Assembly (NCBI GenBank): GCA_016874005.1
Contig: VGVQ01000017.1
Coordinates: forward strand, 28,329-92,328
Origin: Gemmatimonadota bacterium
Lineage (GTDB): Bacteria; Gemmatimonadota; Gemmatimonadetes; Gemmatimonadales; GWC2-71-9
Length of the DNA: 64,000 nucleotides
Direction of reading: 5' to 3'
Shown here: one piece after another, positions 8,914 through 17,557 of the stretch
Layout of the letters: each line of letters starts with the position of its first letter
How positions within the stretch are numbered: position 1 is the first letter of the stretch
Translations under genes and position numbers: made by a program
Notes under the pieces: model-generated
The model's input: the letters and a program-made list of their open reading frames with translations, nothing else
The model's database searches: none
Told to the model about the DNA's origin: nothing

Positions 8914-8974
8914 CGGAACCTGTTGAATAGTAACGGATTGCCGTAGCTACCTCTACCAAAATCACCGATTGATT

Positions 8975-8988
8975 TGTCACTTGTGACA
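8975..8988. promoter_or_regulatory. 14-bp perfect palindrome before tRNA-Arg
   Basis: TGTCACTTGTGACA is a perfect inverted repeat with 6-bp arms and a TT centre. It sits in the 136-nt gap between dedA and tRNA-Arg, in a locally AT-richer patch. It looks like a dimeric-regulator operator or a small hairpin, but no family could be assigned. Confidence 0.4.
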
Positions 8989-9049
8989 TTCGTGATCGCG
9001 GCGGCGGAATCTGGGCGGCGACCGGTGCCTCGATTAGCTTCCCCCCTGC

Positions 9050-9123
<74 letters not shown>

Positions 9124-9166
9124 TGTTATCTTTGCGCGCTTGCCCTCGCCCTAGGCTGACGACCGA

Positions 9167-9847
9167 ATGAGCAATTCCCCCGCTGATCCCACGACGCCCC
9201 AGACCAGGGTCGCCCAGTCGGCAATCGCTGCTGATGGCGACGATCTCCTCAGCCGGATTCGGCAGCACCAGAAGCCATTGTCCATCGTGGCTGGGGCCGT
9301 CGTGCTGCTGGGATTGATCGGATGGTACGTCGTGGAAAGCGGGCGCCGGAAACAAACCCAGGCACTGGACGCCCTCGATCGGGCCCGGTCGGCCATGGAG
9401 GCTTCGAACTACCCGGAGGCCTCCAGCCAACTCCAACGGGTGGCCGAGACCTATGCCGGCACCGACGCCGCCTTCGAGGCGGTCCTGGCCCTGAACCAGG
9501 TCCGGCTCCTCTCCGGGCAAGCCCAGCTGGCCGCCGACGAACTCAAGAAGTTCGCCGCCACCAACCCGCCGGCCAGGTTCGCGGCTGCCGCCCACGCTCA
9601 CCTGGCCATGGCCCTCGAGAACCTCGGCAAGGGGACCGAGGCAACCGCCGAGTACCTGAAGGCCGCTGAGCTCGCGCCAGAGGCCTTCAGGAAGGTCGAT
9701 GCCTTGCTCCAGGCGGCCCGCACCTACCGAGTGCAGGGCAACACCGCGGAGGCGACCAAGGTCCTCCAGGACATCATCACGAAATACCCCAAGGAAGCCG
9801 CCGGGGTGGCGGAGGCCCAGGTCCGGCTGGCCGAGCTGAGCAGGTAG
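9167..9847 (+). CDS. Membrane-anchored TPR protein (YfgM/BamD-like repeats)
   Basis: 226 residues. A polar N-terminus is followed by one membrane span at about residues 38-57 (PLSIVAGAVVLLGLIGWYVV), leaving a periplasmic C-terminal domain of TPR-like repeats (A.NYPEASSQLQRV, AHAHLAMALENLGKGTEA, AARTYRVQGNTAEA). The layout of one N-terminal span plus TPRs matches the YfgM type of ancillary translocon or envelope-assembly protein. Function is inferred only from architecture. It stands alone after tRNA-Arg and converges on dapF. Confidence 0.75.
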   Translation: MSNSPADPTTPQTRVAQSAIAADGDDLLSRIRQHQKPLSIVAGAVVLLGLIGWYVVESGRRKQTQALDALDRARSAMEASNYPEASSQLQRVAETYAGTDAAFEAVLALNQVRLLSGQAQLAADELKKFAATNPPARFAAAAHAHLAMALENLGKGTEATAEYLKAAELAPEAFRKVDALLQAARTYRVQGNTAEATKVLQDIITKYPKEAAGVAEAQVRLAELSR

Positions 9848-9924
9848 CTCGAGGCTCAGTCAGCCGGGCCTGACGAGCCGCTGGACGACCGGCACGCCAC
9901 ACCGATTTGACGGACGCATTCGTT

Positions 9925-9968
9925 CAAGTTGTATGTCGTATAAGATGTATTATGTTAACTACAATTGT
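9925..9968. other. AT-rich patch in the convergent gap before dapF
   Basis: In the 137-nt gap between the + strand TPR gene and the - strand dapF there is a marked AT-rich run containing GTTAAC and ACAATTGT palindromes and TATAAG/TATTAT boxes, but no matching -35 element. A 6-bp inverted repeat GTGGAG/CTCCAC (9967-9993) overlaps the end of dapF. No clear terminator with a T tract was seen on either strand. Confidence 0.4.
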
Positions 9969-9984
9969 GGAGAAACGTGGATAA

Positions 9985-10833
9985 CTACTCCACGGCAGCA
10001 AACTCCCCGCTGAAAACCAGCCGCCCCTCCCCACAAAGCCAGACCTCGTCGGCCGTTGCGCCGGCAATCCGCCCGGACACGCCGTAGATCAACCCGCTTC
10101 GTGATCGGATCCTCACTGGCATTCGGCAGGCCCCGCCTGCCGCCAGCGCCAGGGCCGCCGCGATCGTCCCCGTACCACATGCCAAGGTCTCGCCCTCCAC
10201 CCCGCGCTCATAGGTTCGGAGGCTCCAGTCGGCATCCTGGCCGCGGTCCGGTCCGACGAAGTTGACGTTGGTCCCGGCCAGGCCAAACCTCGGGTCGAAC
10301 CGCAGGCTCCGTCCGCGGCCGGCGACATCCACGGTCTCCAGGTCGGCCACCACGATGACCGTATGAGGAACGCCGACGGTTCCTTGGAACGCCGACCGCT
10401 CCCCGGCAACCAAGGGGATTTCGATCGGAATGGGGATTTCCGCAGTCGGAAATAGGAGTTCCGCGGCCCAGTCCTGGCCTACGCACCGGCTCTCGAGCCA
10501 CCCGGCATCGGTCTCGAGCACTACCCTCTCCGGATCAGCCAGCCCCAGCCTCACCGCGAGTCGAGTGGCGCAGAGAGCGGCGTTTCCGCACATGTTGGCG
10601 TGGGACCCGTCGGCATTGAAGTAGGCCATTCTGACGGCTCGTGGGCGCCCTTCCCTCGCGGGCTCTTCGCTCGGGCCGACGAATACGACGCCATCCGCCC
10701 CCACGCCCCGGCGGCGGTCGCAAACGAGGGCGATCCGTTCGGGCGACCACTGGTCCATGGCATGCGTTCGGGCGTCGAGGACGACGAAGTCATTCCCGGA
10801 GCCGGTCATCTTGTAGAAGCGGCTGGCGGTCAC
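9985..10833 (-). CDS. dapF: Diaminopimelate epimerase
   Basis: 282 residues from a GTG that overlaps the upstream glycosyltransferase stop (GTGA). It holds KMTGSGNDFVVLD at the N-terminus and both catalytic cysteines: Cys82 in NADGSHANMCGNA and Cys219 in GETLACGTGT. It converts LL- to meso-diaminopimelate for lysine and peptidoglycan. The metal-free two-base mechanism is that of the family. It is the last gene of the long LPS/envelope operon, which makes sense for a cell-wall precursor enzyme. The long in-frame extension upstream is non-homologous. Confidence 0.95.
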   Translation of the reverse strand: MTASRFYKMTGSGNDFVVLDARTHAMDQWSPERIALVCDRRRGVGADGVVFVGPSEEPAREGRPRAVRMAYFNADGSHANMCGNAALCATRLAVRLGLADPERVVLETDAGWLESRCVGQDWAAELLFPTAEIPIPIEIPLVAGERSAFQGTVGVPHTVIVVADLETVDVAGRGRSLRFDPRFGLAGTNVNFVGPDRGQDADWSLRTYERGVEGETLACGTGTIAAALALAAGGACRMPVRIRSRSGLIYGVSGRIAGATADEVWLCGEGRLVFSGEFAAVE

Positions 10834-11549
10834 AGGCGCCCCAGCCGATCGGAAATCCACAGCCACCAGACCATCCAGACCGCCTCGCGGACGATGGTCT
10901 TGTTCATCTTGCTGGTACCCTCGATCCGGTCGGTAAAGACGATCGGGATCTCGACGAGCCGGAACTTCTTCCGCCACGCCCGGAAGCTCATCTCGATTTG
11001 GAAGGCATAACCGTTCGACTTGATCTTGCCGAGCGGGAGGGCCTCGAGCACCTCGCGCCGGAAGCACTTGAACCCACCGGTGGCGTCGGTGAGCGGAAGA
11101 CCGGTCACCCAGCGGACGTAGATGTTGGCGAAGTACGACAGCAAGAGCCGCGACATCGGCCAGTTGACGACGTTGACGCCGCTCTTGTAGCGGGACCCGA
11201 GTACCAAGTCGGCCTCCTGGGTCGCCGCAATCAGCTGTTTGAGGAACTTCGGGTCGTGCGAAAAGTCGGCATCCATCTCGAACAGCAGGTGATAGCCCCG
11301 TTCGAGGCCCCAGCCGAAGCCCGCCAGGTACGCTCGCCCCAATCCCTCTTTCGCGGCCCGATGGAGTACGTGGACCCGCGCGAACGCCGCGGCAAGCTGG
11401 TCGGCGAGTGCCCCGGTGCCATCCGGGGAGTCGTCATCGACTACCAGAACTTCGAGCCGATCGTCCTGTTCGAGAATGGCTGGAACGATCTGGGAGAGGT
11501 TCTCGGCCTCGTTGTAGGTTGGCAGGATGACGAGATACCGATCACTCAT
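10830..11549 (-). CDS. Polyprenyl-phosphate mannosyltransferase (dolichyl-phosphate mannose synthase-like, GT2)
   Basis: 239 residues. GT-A fold motifs are clear: VILPTYNEAENL, VVDDDSPDGTG, then EMDADFSHDP with the DXD metal site and GSRYKSGV, TGGFKCFRR, NGYAFQIEM. This is the catalytic part of dolichyl-phosphate-mannose synthases; no C-terminal membrane domain follows, as in the soluble/peripheral type. It should charge a polyprenyl phosphate with mannose (or a similar hexose) from a GDP- or UDP-sugar on the cytosolic face. The adjacent YfhO-like protein could be the acceptor-side user. The sugar identity is inferred. Confidence 0.85.
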   Translation of the reverse strand: MSDRYLVILPTYNEAENLSQIVPAILEQDDRLEVLVVDDDSPDGTGALADQLAAAFARVHVLHRAAKEGLGRAYLAGFGWGLERGYHLLFEMDADFSHDPKFLKQLIAATQEADLVLGSRYKSGVNVVNWPMSRLLLSYFANIYVRWVTGLPLTDATGGFKCFRREVLEALPLGKIKSNGYAFQIEMSFRAWRKKFRLVEIPIVFTDRIEGTSKMNKTIVREAVWMVWWLWISDRLGRL

Positions 11550-13966
11550 GGGCGCCCGGATCTCCGCCGCACGAGGGGCACCGCGAAGAGGGCTCCCAAC
11601 CCGGCGAGCGCCGTCAAGCTGATCAAGCGACCCCGTTGATAGGTCTTCGAACGGTATTCGAAGACGACTTGGGCGGCTCCTGGCGGGATTTCGACGCTCA
11701 GCAGTGTGTTCTGGGCGCGGTGGACCGGAACGCTGGTGCCATCGACCGTGGCGGTCCAGTCGCGATACCAGTTTTCCGCGACGATGAGGTACTCCGGTTG
11801 ATCGGAGCGGCCGTCGATGGCGACCTCGATTCGGCCGGCCTCCCATTTCGTCACCCGGGCAAGGAGCGCCGACCGCTCCGGAATCTGTTGCTCGAGGGGA
11901 GCCGGGGTCAGACTTGCCGTGTCGGCGAAGATCGCGAGACGGTCGAACGGAAACCGCGGATCGGCCGCGGTCGCCGCGAGCTGATTCTCGGGCAACTTGG
12001 CCGCACCCCGAACGACTCGAACGTAGGGCGGTACCGTGTCGGCTTCATAGAGGTACGCCGGTCCGCCTCGCGTTTCGATCGGGCCGAGCAGCTGGCGGAA
12101 TCCCGGGAGCTCTTGCGGTTGGTTCAAGACGGCGAAACGCACCCCGAGCATTTGCCAGATATTCGGGTTGACCTGGTTTTGCCAACGGCCCTTCCCTCCC
12201 AGCAGGTTGTCATAGTTGCTCAGCTCGTTGCCGTGGTAACCGAACATCGCCGGGATGCCCTCCGCCATGAGGCGGGCGCCCCGGTACGGATTGAGCTGGC
12301 CAAGCGGTCCTTCCGGGGCGAACACCCGGAACGGGAGGGGAGCTTCCTTCATTCGGGTGGTGATCGGATCGGCGCCGTAGCTGATCGCGGCTCCAGGCGA
12401 GAAGACGAAATAGCTCCGCAGCACGGTCCACTGCTCGACGGCGCCCACGAGGACGAGGGATCCGATTGCCAGGCCGCCGCTGAGCGTCCGCCGCGATACC
12501 AGGAACACCACGGCGGCGGCCGCCAGGGTCGTGAGCAACAGGCGGAGCCCATCGGTTTCGAGGGCCGGACGGTTGGCGATGGCCATCTCGAGAAAGCCTT
12601 GGTATCCTGGCGTCCGGGCAATGTCCTCCGAGACGAACTGCAGCCCACCCACCATCGCCACCAACCCGAGCCCCCCGACGACGGCGGTCGTTCCCCACAG
12701 CCGGGTCGTCGAGAAGGCCGAACGGAGGAGCCGTTCGGTGCCGGCCGCGGCGAAGTATGCGACCGGAAGCGCCACGAGGAAGAACGCCATTCCCGGTGCC
12801 CGAAGCCGCTTGGCCATGGGCACGAGCTCGAACCAGAGCTTGAAGAACGGCGTCGCGCCGCCCAGCGAGACGAGCATGAAGACGATTCCGACGGTCACCA
12901 TGGCCCATCGAGCGGTGCGACGCTCGGTCCCGACCAGCCCTCCGATCGCCAGGATGACCGCCGTCGCTCCGAGATAGTCCGCGTGGTGGCGGATCCCGTT
13001 TCGTCCAAAGTAGCCGTGGGCGCCGCCATCGATCTTGGGCAGCAGTACGCCGAGCACTTCGTTGAGGGGAAGAGCGTACGAGGTGGCGTGCTCCCACCCG
13101 CTGCTGACACCGCCGTCGGCCCGGGGGCTGTACGGCACGTACTCGAGCATCGGAAGCGCGTAGATGGCGTAGAGGCCGACGCCGACGGCCATCGCGACGG
13201 CGGCCATCCCGACGATGCGCCAGCGTTCGGTGCCCTTCGGGCCTTCGCTCCCGAACGTCCACCAGGCGCCCCAGATGGCCCCGGCGATCAGGAGGTACTG
13301 ACTGGCTTGGGGGTGGCCTTGAAGCGAGAGGCCGGTTGCCAACGCCATGATCCCATAGCCGAGGCCGTCCCGATCGCGCACCGCCCGCAGGATGCCTAGA
13401 AACAGCAACGGGGCGAGCATCGAGACGAACAGCTTGCCGTCGTGGCCGGGGTGAACCTGCGAGAGCACGATGCCGCTGAGTTGGTAGGTCAGCCCCCCGA
13501 CGATGGCCCCGCCCCAACTGATCCGGAGCGCCCGGAAGAGCGCGTACGTGGCGACCCCGGCGAGCACGATGTGGATCCCGAACCCGAGATTCATCGCGAC
13601 GTCGGTTGGCAGAATCCAGCGGAGCGCTGCCGTGGGATAGAAGATGTCGCCGTGGGCCGCCCCGACGAACGGCATCCCCCCGAAGAGGTACGGGTTCCAC
13701 AGCGGGATGGAGCCGTGATCGCGGAAATACTCCGCGGCGAAGTGACGGAAGCTGTACCCCGCGATGAACTGATCCGAGGCGGGGCCGGCGAGGAACTGGC
13801 CGGTTGCCATCGGCCAGCAGTATGGGATGACGGCCGCCAGGCAGATCAGGAAGGCCACCAGCCCGGGGTGCTTGGGCTCGAAGTCTCCCGACGGAGCGTC
13901 GTTAGGTGTCACGGATACTCCCTCGGTCTTGCTTCGGGCCTCTTTGGGCTCTCGGCGGTTGGGCAC
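11546..13966 (-). CDS. YfhO-like polytopic membrane protein (GT-C type)
   Basis: 806 residues. After a polar N-terminus there are about 12 hydrophobic segments up to residue ~510 and then a soluble C-terminal domain of about 250 residues ending in one more span. The first loop has the acidic-aromatic GT-C style cluster PASDQF and a PLWNPYLFGG motif typical of the YfhO/bacterial membrane-protein family, several of which are proposed lipid-linked-sugar glycosyltransferases. Start is a GTG 5 nt after the preceding stop with a good GGAGG 8 nt upstream. It overlaps the mannosyltransferase start by 4 nt, supporting a donor-synthase/transferase pair (inference). Confidence 0.75.
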   Translation of the reverse strand: MPNRREPKEARSKTEGVSVTPNDAPSGDFEPKHPGLVAFLICLAAVIPYCWPMATGQFLAGPASDQFIAGYSFRHFAAEYFRDHGSIPLWNPYLFGGMPFVGAAHGDIFYPTAALRWILPTDVAMNLGFGIHIVLAGVATYALFRALRISWGGAIVGGLTYQLSGIVLSQVHPGHDGKLFVSMLAPLLFLGILRAVRDRDGLGYGIMALATGLSLQGHPQASQYLLIAGAIWGAWWTFGSEGPKGTERWRIVGMAAVAMAVGVGLYAIYALPMLEYVPYSPRADGGVSSGWEHATSYALPLNEVLGVLLPKIDGGAHGYFGRNGIRHHADYLGATAVILAIGGLVGTERRTARWAMVTVGIVFMLVSLGGATPFFKLWFELVPMAKRLRAPGMAFFLVALPVAYFAAAGTERLLRSAFSTTRLWGTTAVVGGLGLVAMVGGLQFVSEDIARTPGYQGFLEMAIANRPALETDGLRLLLTTLAAAAVVFLVSRRTLSGGLAIGSLVLVGAVEQWTVLRSYFVFSPGAAISYGADPITTRMKEAPLPFRVFAPEGPLGQLNPYRGARLMAEGIPAMFGYHGNELSNYDNLLGGKGRWQNQVNPNIWQMLGVRFAVLNQPQELPGFRQLLGPIETRGGPAYLYEADTVPPYVRVVRGAAKLPENQLAATAADPRFPFDRLAIFADTASLTPAPLEQQIPERSALLARVTKWEAGRIEVAIDGRSDQPEYLIVAENWYRDWTATVDGTSVPVHRAQNTLLSVEIPPGAAQVVFEYRSKTYQRGRLISLTALAGLGALFAVPLVRRRSGRP

Positions 13967-13971
13967 GGAAG

Positions 13972-15114
13972 CTACCTCCGGCGAACCTGTTCGTACCAGC
14001 GCTCGAACCGCTCGGCAACCGCCGCCGGGGCCAGCCGTTCGAGCCAGGCAGAGCCCGCGGTAGCGGCCCGATCGCGCCCCGCCGGAGTGCTCAAGAGATC
14101 GTCGACGGCGGCCGCGATGGCCACGGGATCGGGATCCGATACCCGGCCCGCGCCGGGCTCAGCCATGATGTCCAGCACGCCTCCGCCGTCGCGGCAGGCC
14201 ACCACCGGAACTCCGCCGACCAGTGCCTCGACGGCGCTGAGCCCTAGACCCTCGGCCTCGGCCGGGAGGACGGCCACGTCGGCGTTGGCCATGACGCCGG
14301 GGACATCCGCTGGGGCCACCGTTCCCGTCCAGGTGATCGCCTGGCTGGTACCCAAGCGCCGCGCGAGCTGTTCCAGCCGCGCTCGCTCCGGGCCGTCACC
14401 CACGATCGTCAGCTTGAGGTCGGGACGGGTGAGGCGGAGCCGTTGGTGCGCCTCGATCGCCAGGTGCACCCGTTTCTGGGCGGTGAGCCGGGCCACGACA
14501 ACCACGCCGCCGCCGCCCCGAGACCGGGAGACGCTGGCAACCCGCAACGGCATCGGCTGGACCGGAATCGAACCGAGCGGCCGCCCGGTCGCGCTGGCCG
14601 CGGCTGCCGCCACCGAACGGCTCACCGCGGTGACCAGTCTGCTGGGCGCCATGGCACGGCGGGCGAGCCATCGGGCGGTTCGTCCCGCCAACAGGCGACC
14701 GTCGGTTCCGTGGAGGGTCACCACGGTTGGCAGTTCCGGCGGGGCGGCCAGCCCGGCCGGGAACCACCAATGGGCATGGACGACGGCGTCGCCGCCATCA
14801 GCCGCCTCCATCCGGGTTGCCTGCCGAAACCCTCGGAGCAACCGGAGCAAGGCCAGCCATCCAGCCGGGGAGGCGGTCGCCTCAGCCATCCGTCCGGTGT
14901 AGGCGAAGTGCTCGCCGGCGGCCGACGCGTAGCGCACCCGACGCACCGGAATCCCGTCGAGGTAGTCGGTGCCGCCCCGCCCCGCGTCGCTCGGCGCGAC
15001 CACCCGGATGTCATGTCCCCGGTCACGAAGGGCCAGCGCGAGGGGGTGGAGGAACCCGCCGGCGAGATCGCCCGACTGCCGAGGGTAGTTGTGGGTGAGG
15101 AACACCACCCGCAT
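13972..15114 (-). CDS. Glycosyltransferase family 4
   Basis: 380 residues with a GT-B fold. The N-terminus FLTHNYPRQSGDLAGGF contains the glycine-rich acceptor loop, HAHWWFPAG and TLHGTDG follow. The donor domain has VVVARLTAQKRVHLAIEA, IVGDGPER and the EAEGLGLSAVEALVGGVPVVA glutamate-rich motif that binds the nucleotide sugar. It retains configuration at the anomeric centre by family rule; sugar and acceptor are unknown. The ATG is 5 nt after the stop of the GT2 gene upstream; the long upstream in-frame extension has no homology. Confidence 0.88.
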   Translation of the reverse strand: MRVVFLTHNYPRQSGDLAGGFLHPLALALRDRGHDIRVVAPSDAGRGGTDYLDGIPVRRVRYASAAGEHFAYTGRMAEATASPAGWLALLRLLRGFRQATRMEAADGGDAVVHAHWWFPAGLAAPPELPTVVTLHGTDGRLLAGRTARWLARRAMAPSRLVTAVSRSVAAAAASATGRPLGSIPVQPMPLRVASVSRSRGGGGVVVVARLTAQKRVHLAIEAHQRLRLTRPDLKLTIVGDGPERARLEQLARRLGTSQAITWTGTVAPADVPGVMANADVAVLPAEAEGLGLSAVEALVGGVPVVACRDGGGVLDIMAEPGAGRVSDPDPVAIAAAVDDLLSTPAGRDRAATAGSAWLERLAPAAVAERFERWYEQVRRR

Positions 15115-15119
15115 CGGCG

Positions 15120-16055
15120 TCAGGAGGGCGGCCCCGAGCGGAACCGTTGGGCTTCGCGCATTTCCTCTCGAAAACCGGCAATGAGCTCGGCCACGAAACC
15201 GAATCCAAAGAGCGCGATGCCGCTGATGACCATGGTCTCGACGAGATTGAGCAGCGGGCGGAACCCGATGCCGTAGCCAAAGCGGAGCACCAGGGCGACG
15301 ATTCCCGCCACCAGCCCCACGGCGAACAGGACGGCCCCCGATACCCCGAAGAACAACATCGGCTTGCGGCCGAAGCGGAGCAGGAACCAGACCGACAGCA
15401 AGTCGAACACGCCGATCGGGATCCTGGTCCAGGTGAACTTCGATGCGCCGGCGGTCCTCGGGTACAACGGCACCGGCCGCGACGTCAGCCGGAAGCCTTC
15501 GACGGCCGCGATCACGACCATGTAACGATGCCAGTCGGGCCGCATCGGGACCACCCGCATGATCTCCGCCCGGTAGGCCTTGACCGAGTTGAGGTCGTCG
15601 ACCTCGACGCCGAACAGCCAACGGCAGAGCCCGTTGTAGATGCCGCTCACGAAAGCCTTCTCGTATTTGCCCTGCTTCGAGCCGGTCACCATGTCGGCCT
15701 CGCCAGCGAGGATCGGCCGGACCAGGGTCGGGATGTCCTCCGGCTTGTACTGGAGGTCCGCCGGGTAGAAGACCAGGACATCGCCGACTGCCGCCTCGCC
15801 ACCGCTTCGCAGCGCATCCGCGATACCCCGCTGGCGGCGGTGCCGAATGACACGGAGGAACGGATACTCGGCCTGAAGGCGGGCCAATACGGCCGGCGTG
15901 TCATCCCGGGAACCATCGTCGACGACGACGACCTCGAACGAGAAGCCGGCCGGCGTCAGCGCGGCTGCGCACTGCCGCACGAACTCGCTGAGGTTCGCCG
16001 CTTCGTCCTTCGCGGGAACGAGCACGCTCACGTCGAGCGGGCCGGTTGCGGTCAT
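15120..16055 (-). CDS. GtrB/ArnC-like glycosyltransferase family 2 with two membrane spans
   Basis: 311 residues. GT-A motifs VLVPAKDEAANL, VVVDDGSRDDTP and FYPADLQYKP (the DXD variant) occupy the first 110 residues. Two membrane spans lie at about 231-258 and 269-292. This layout matches polyprenyl-phosphate glycosyltransferases (GtrB, ArnC, DPM-like) that load a sugar on undecaprenyl phosphate. It is a second such enzyme in the operon besides 10830-11549, suggesting two different lipid-linked sugars. ATG overlaps the rpoN stop by 4 nt. Confidence 0.85.
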   Translation of the reverse strand: MTATGPLDVSVLVPAKDEAANLSEFVRQCAAALTPAGFSFEVVVVDDGSRDDTPAVLARLQAEYPFLRVIRHRRQRGIADALRSGGEAAVGDVLVFYPADLQYKPEDIPTLVRPILAGEADMVTGSKQGKYEKAFVSGIYNGLCRWLFGVEVDDLNSVKAYRAEIMRVVPMRPDWHRYMVVIAAVEGFRLTSRPVPLYPRTAGASKFTWTRIPIGVFDLLSVWFLLRFGRKPMLFFGVSGAVLFAVGLVAGIVALVLRFGYGIGFRPLLNLVETMVISGIALFGFGFVAELIAGFREEMREAQRFRSGPPS

Positions 16056-17557
16056 ACCCGTTTCCGCATCCTGGCCGGCAAGATGCCGAGCTGGTCGCGG
16101 TACTTCGCCACAGTCCGGCGGGCGATTTGGATGCCCTGCTCCTTGAACATGTGGACGATTTGCTGGTCGGTCAGCGGCTTGGCCGACTCTTCGTCACCAA
16201 CCATCTTCTGGAGCTTGGCCCGGATCGATCGGGCGCTGGCGTCCTCCCCGGAGGCGGTGGTGAGCGCGCTGGAGAAGAAGAACTTGAGCGGCAGCACGCC
16301 CCGCGGGGTCTGAACGAATTTCTCGTTGGTCACTCGCGATACGGTCGACTCGTGCATGCTGATGACCTCGGCCACCTCCCGAAGGGTGAGCGGCTTGAGG
16401 TACTCCACCCCCTTCTCGAAGAAGGCCCGCTGCCGGTCGACGATGAAGTTCATCACCTTGAGCATCGTCTGCCGGCGCTGCTCGATCACCTGGATCATCC
16501 AGTTCGCGCTGTTCATCTTCTGGGCGATGAACTCGCGGTTCTCCTGGGTCAGCTGCTTCTTGTCCCGAGCCACGTCTTGGTATGACCGGCTGAGCCGCAA
16601 CCGAGGAACCCCGGTGTCGTTGAGCGACACCCGATAGACGCCGTCGATCTTGTCGACGATCAGGTCGGGAATGATGTAGCCATCGCTGCGGTTCGAGTGC
16701 TTGAGCCCCGGCTTGGGATCGAAGCGGGCGAGCGAGTCGGCCGCGGCCTGGACCTTCTGGGGTTCGACTCCGAATCGCTTGGCGAGGTCGTTCCAGCGGT
16801 GAGCAATGAGATCGTTGAACGCGTCGGCGACCAGGCGATGGACGAGGGTGCCAGCCTCCTTGGCCTCGACGATCTGGAGGAGGAGACATTCCCGGAGGTC
16901 GCGCGCCGCGACGCCCGGCGGATCGAGCCGCTGCATCAGGGCCAGCATCTCTTCCACTTCGGCGCCGGTATAGAACGGAATCGGCGGGGTGATGACCTTC
17001 GGTGCCGGAACCGAGCGATCCTCCAGAGGCAGGCCCGACTCGTCGGCACCGGCGGTGCCATGTGCCTCGAGGAGCGAGTTCACCGATCCGAGAATCTCCT
17101 CGAGCGACGCGGTGAGATACCCTTCCTCGTTGACGTTGCCGAGGAACTCCTCGCTCAGGAGCTGTTGCCGCGGAGACAGGTGCAGCAACTGGAGCTGCTC
17201 CCGCAGATGGTCGATCAAATCCGGCTGGGCCACCGAGACCGGCTCGAGGTACTCCTGGTCCTCGTACTGGGCCTTGGTCCCGCCGACGTCGAAGCCATTG
17301 AGGAGGATCTCTTCCCAATCGATCTCCTCTTCCTTCTCCTGCTTCTCCTTCTCGACCTCCTGCTTGGTCTCGGGCTGGTCCTGCTCTTCCTCCTCCGGCT
17401 CGAGCAGCTCCAGAAACGGGTTGGTGAGCAGCTCCTGTTTGAGGTGCTGCTGGAGATCCATCATCGGCATGTACAACATGTCCATCGCCTGATAGAGCCG
17501 CGGATTGATTCGCAGCTCCTGGCGGAGACCGGTGTGCTGGGAGAGGCCGGTCTTCAC
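16052..17557 (-). CDS. rpoN: RNA polymerase sigma-54 factor
   Basis: 501 residues. Region I, the glutamine/leucine-rich activator-interacting segment, covers about 1-50. An acidic region II follows (runs of Glu/Lys at about 53-80), then the core-binding domain, the DNA-binding helix-turn-helix (LTLREVAEVISMHESTVSRVT) and the RpoN box ARRTVAKYRD at 479-488. It directs transcription from -24/-12 promoters with an AAA+ activator. No activator gene is in the window. It overlaps lptB by 4 nt, a linkage seen in Proteobacteria, but the hpf and ptsN genes that often follow there are replaced by glycosyltransferases. Confidence 0.97.
   Translation of the reverse strand: MKTGLSQHTGLRQELRINPRLYQAMDMLYMPMMDLQQHLKQELLTNPFLELLEPEEEEQDQPETKQEVEKEKQEKEEEIDWEEILLNGFDVGGTKAQYEDQEYLEPVSVAQPDLIDHLREQLQLLHLSPRQQLLSEEFLGNVNEEGYLTASLEEILGSVNSLLEAHGTAGADESGLPLEDRSVPAPKVITPPIPFYTGAEVEEMLALMQRLDPPGVAARDLRECLLLQIVEAKEAGTLVHRLVADAFNDLIAHRWNDLAKRFGVEPQKVQAAADSLARFDPKPGLKHSNRSDGYIIPDLIVDKIDGVYRVSLNDTGVPRLRLSRSYQDVARDKKQLTQENREFIAQKMNSANWMIQVIEQRRQTMLKVMNFIVDRQRAFFEKGVEYLKPLTLREVAEVISMHESTVSRVTNEKFVQTPRGVLPLKFFFSSALTTASGEDASARSIRAKLQKMVGDEESAKPLTDQQIVHMFKEQGIQIARRTVAKYRDQLGILPARMRKRV

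Noticed and set aside
9907..9953. Promoter in the AT-rich convergent gap (TTGACG with TATAAG or TATTAT)
   Set aside because: No pair of boxes has a 16-18 nt spacing, and there is no gene downstream on the plus strand.
13972..15621. 549-residue version of the GT4 glycosyltransferase
   Set aside because: The first 169 codons are out of frame with, and inside, the GT2 gene and show no homology; the GT-B fold begins at the ATG at 15114.
17290..17410. Low-complexity Glu/Lys/Gln repeat within rpoN as a tandem repeat of interest
   Set aside because: Sigma-54 factors normally have an acidic, variable region II at this place.
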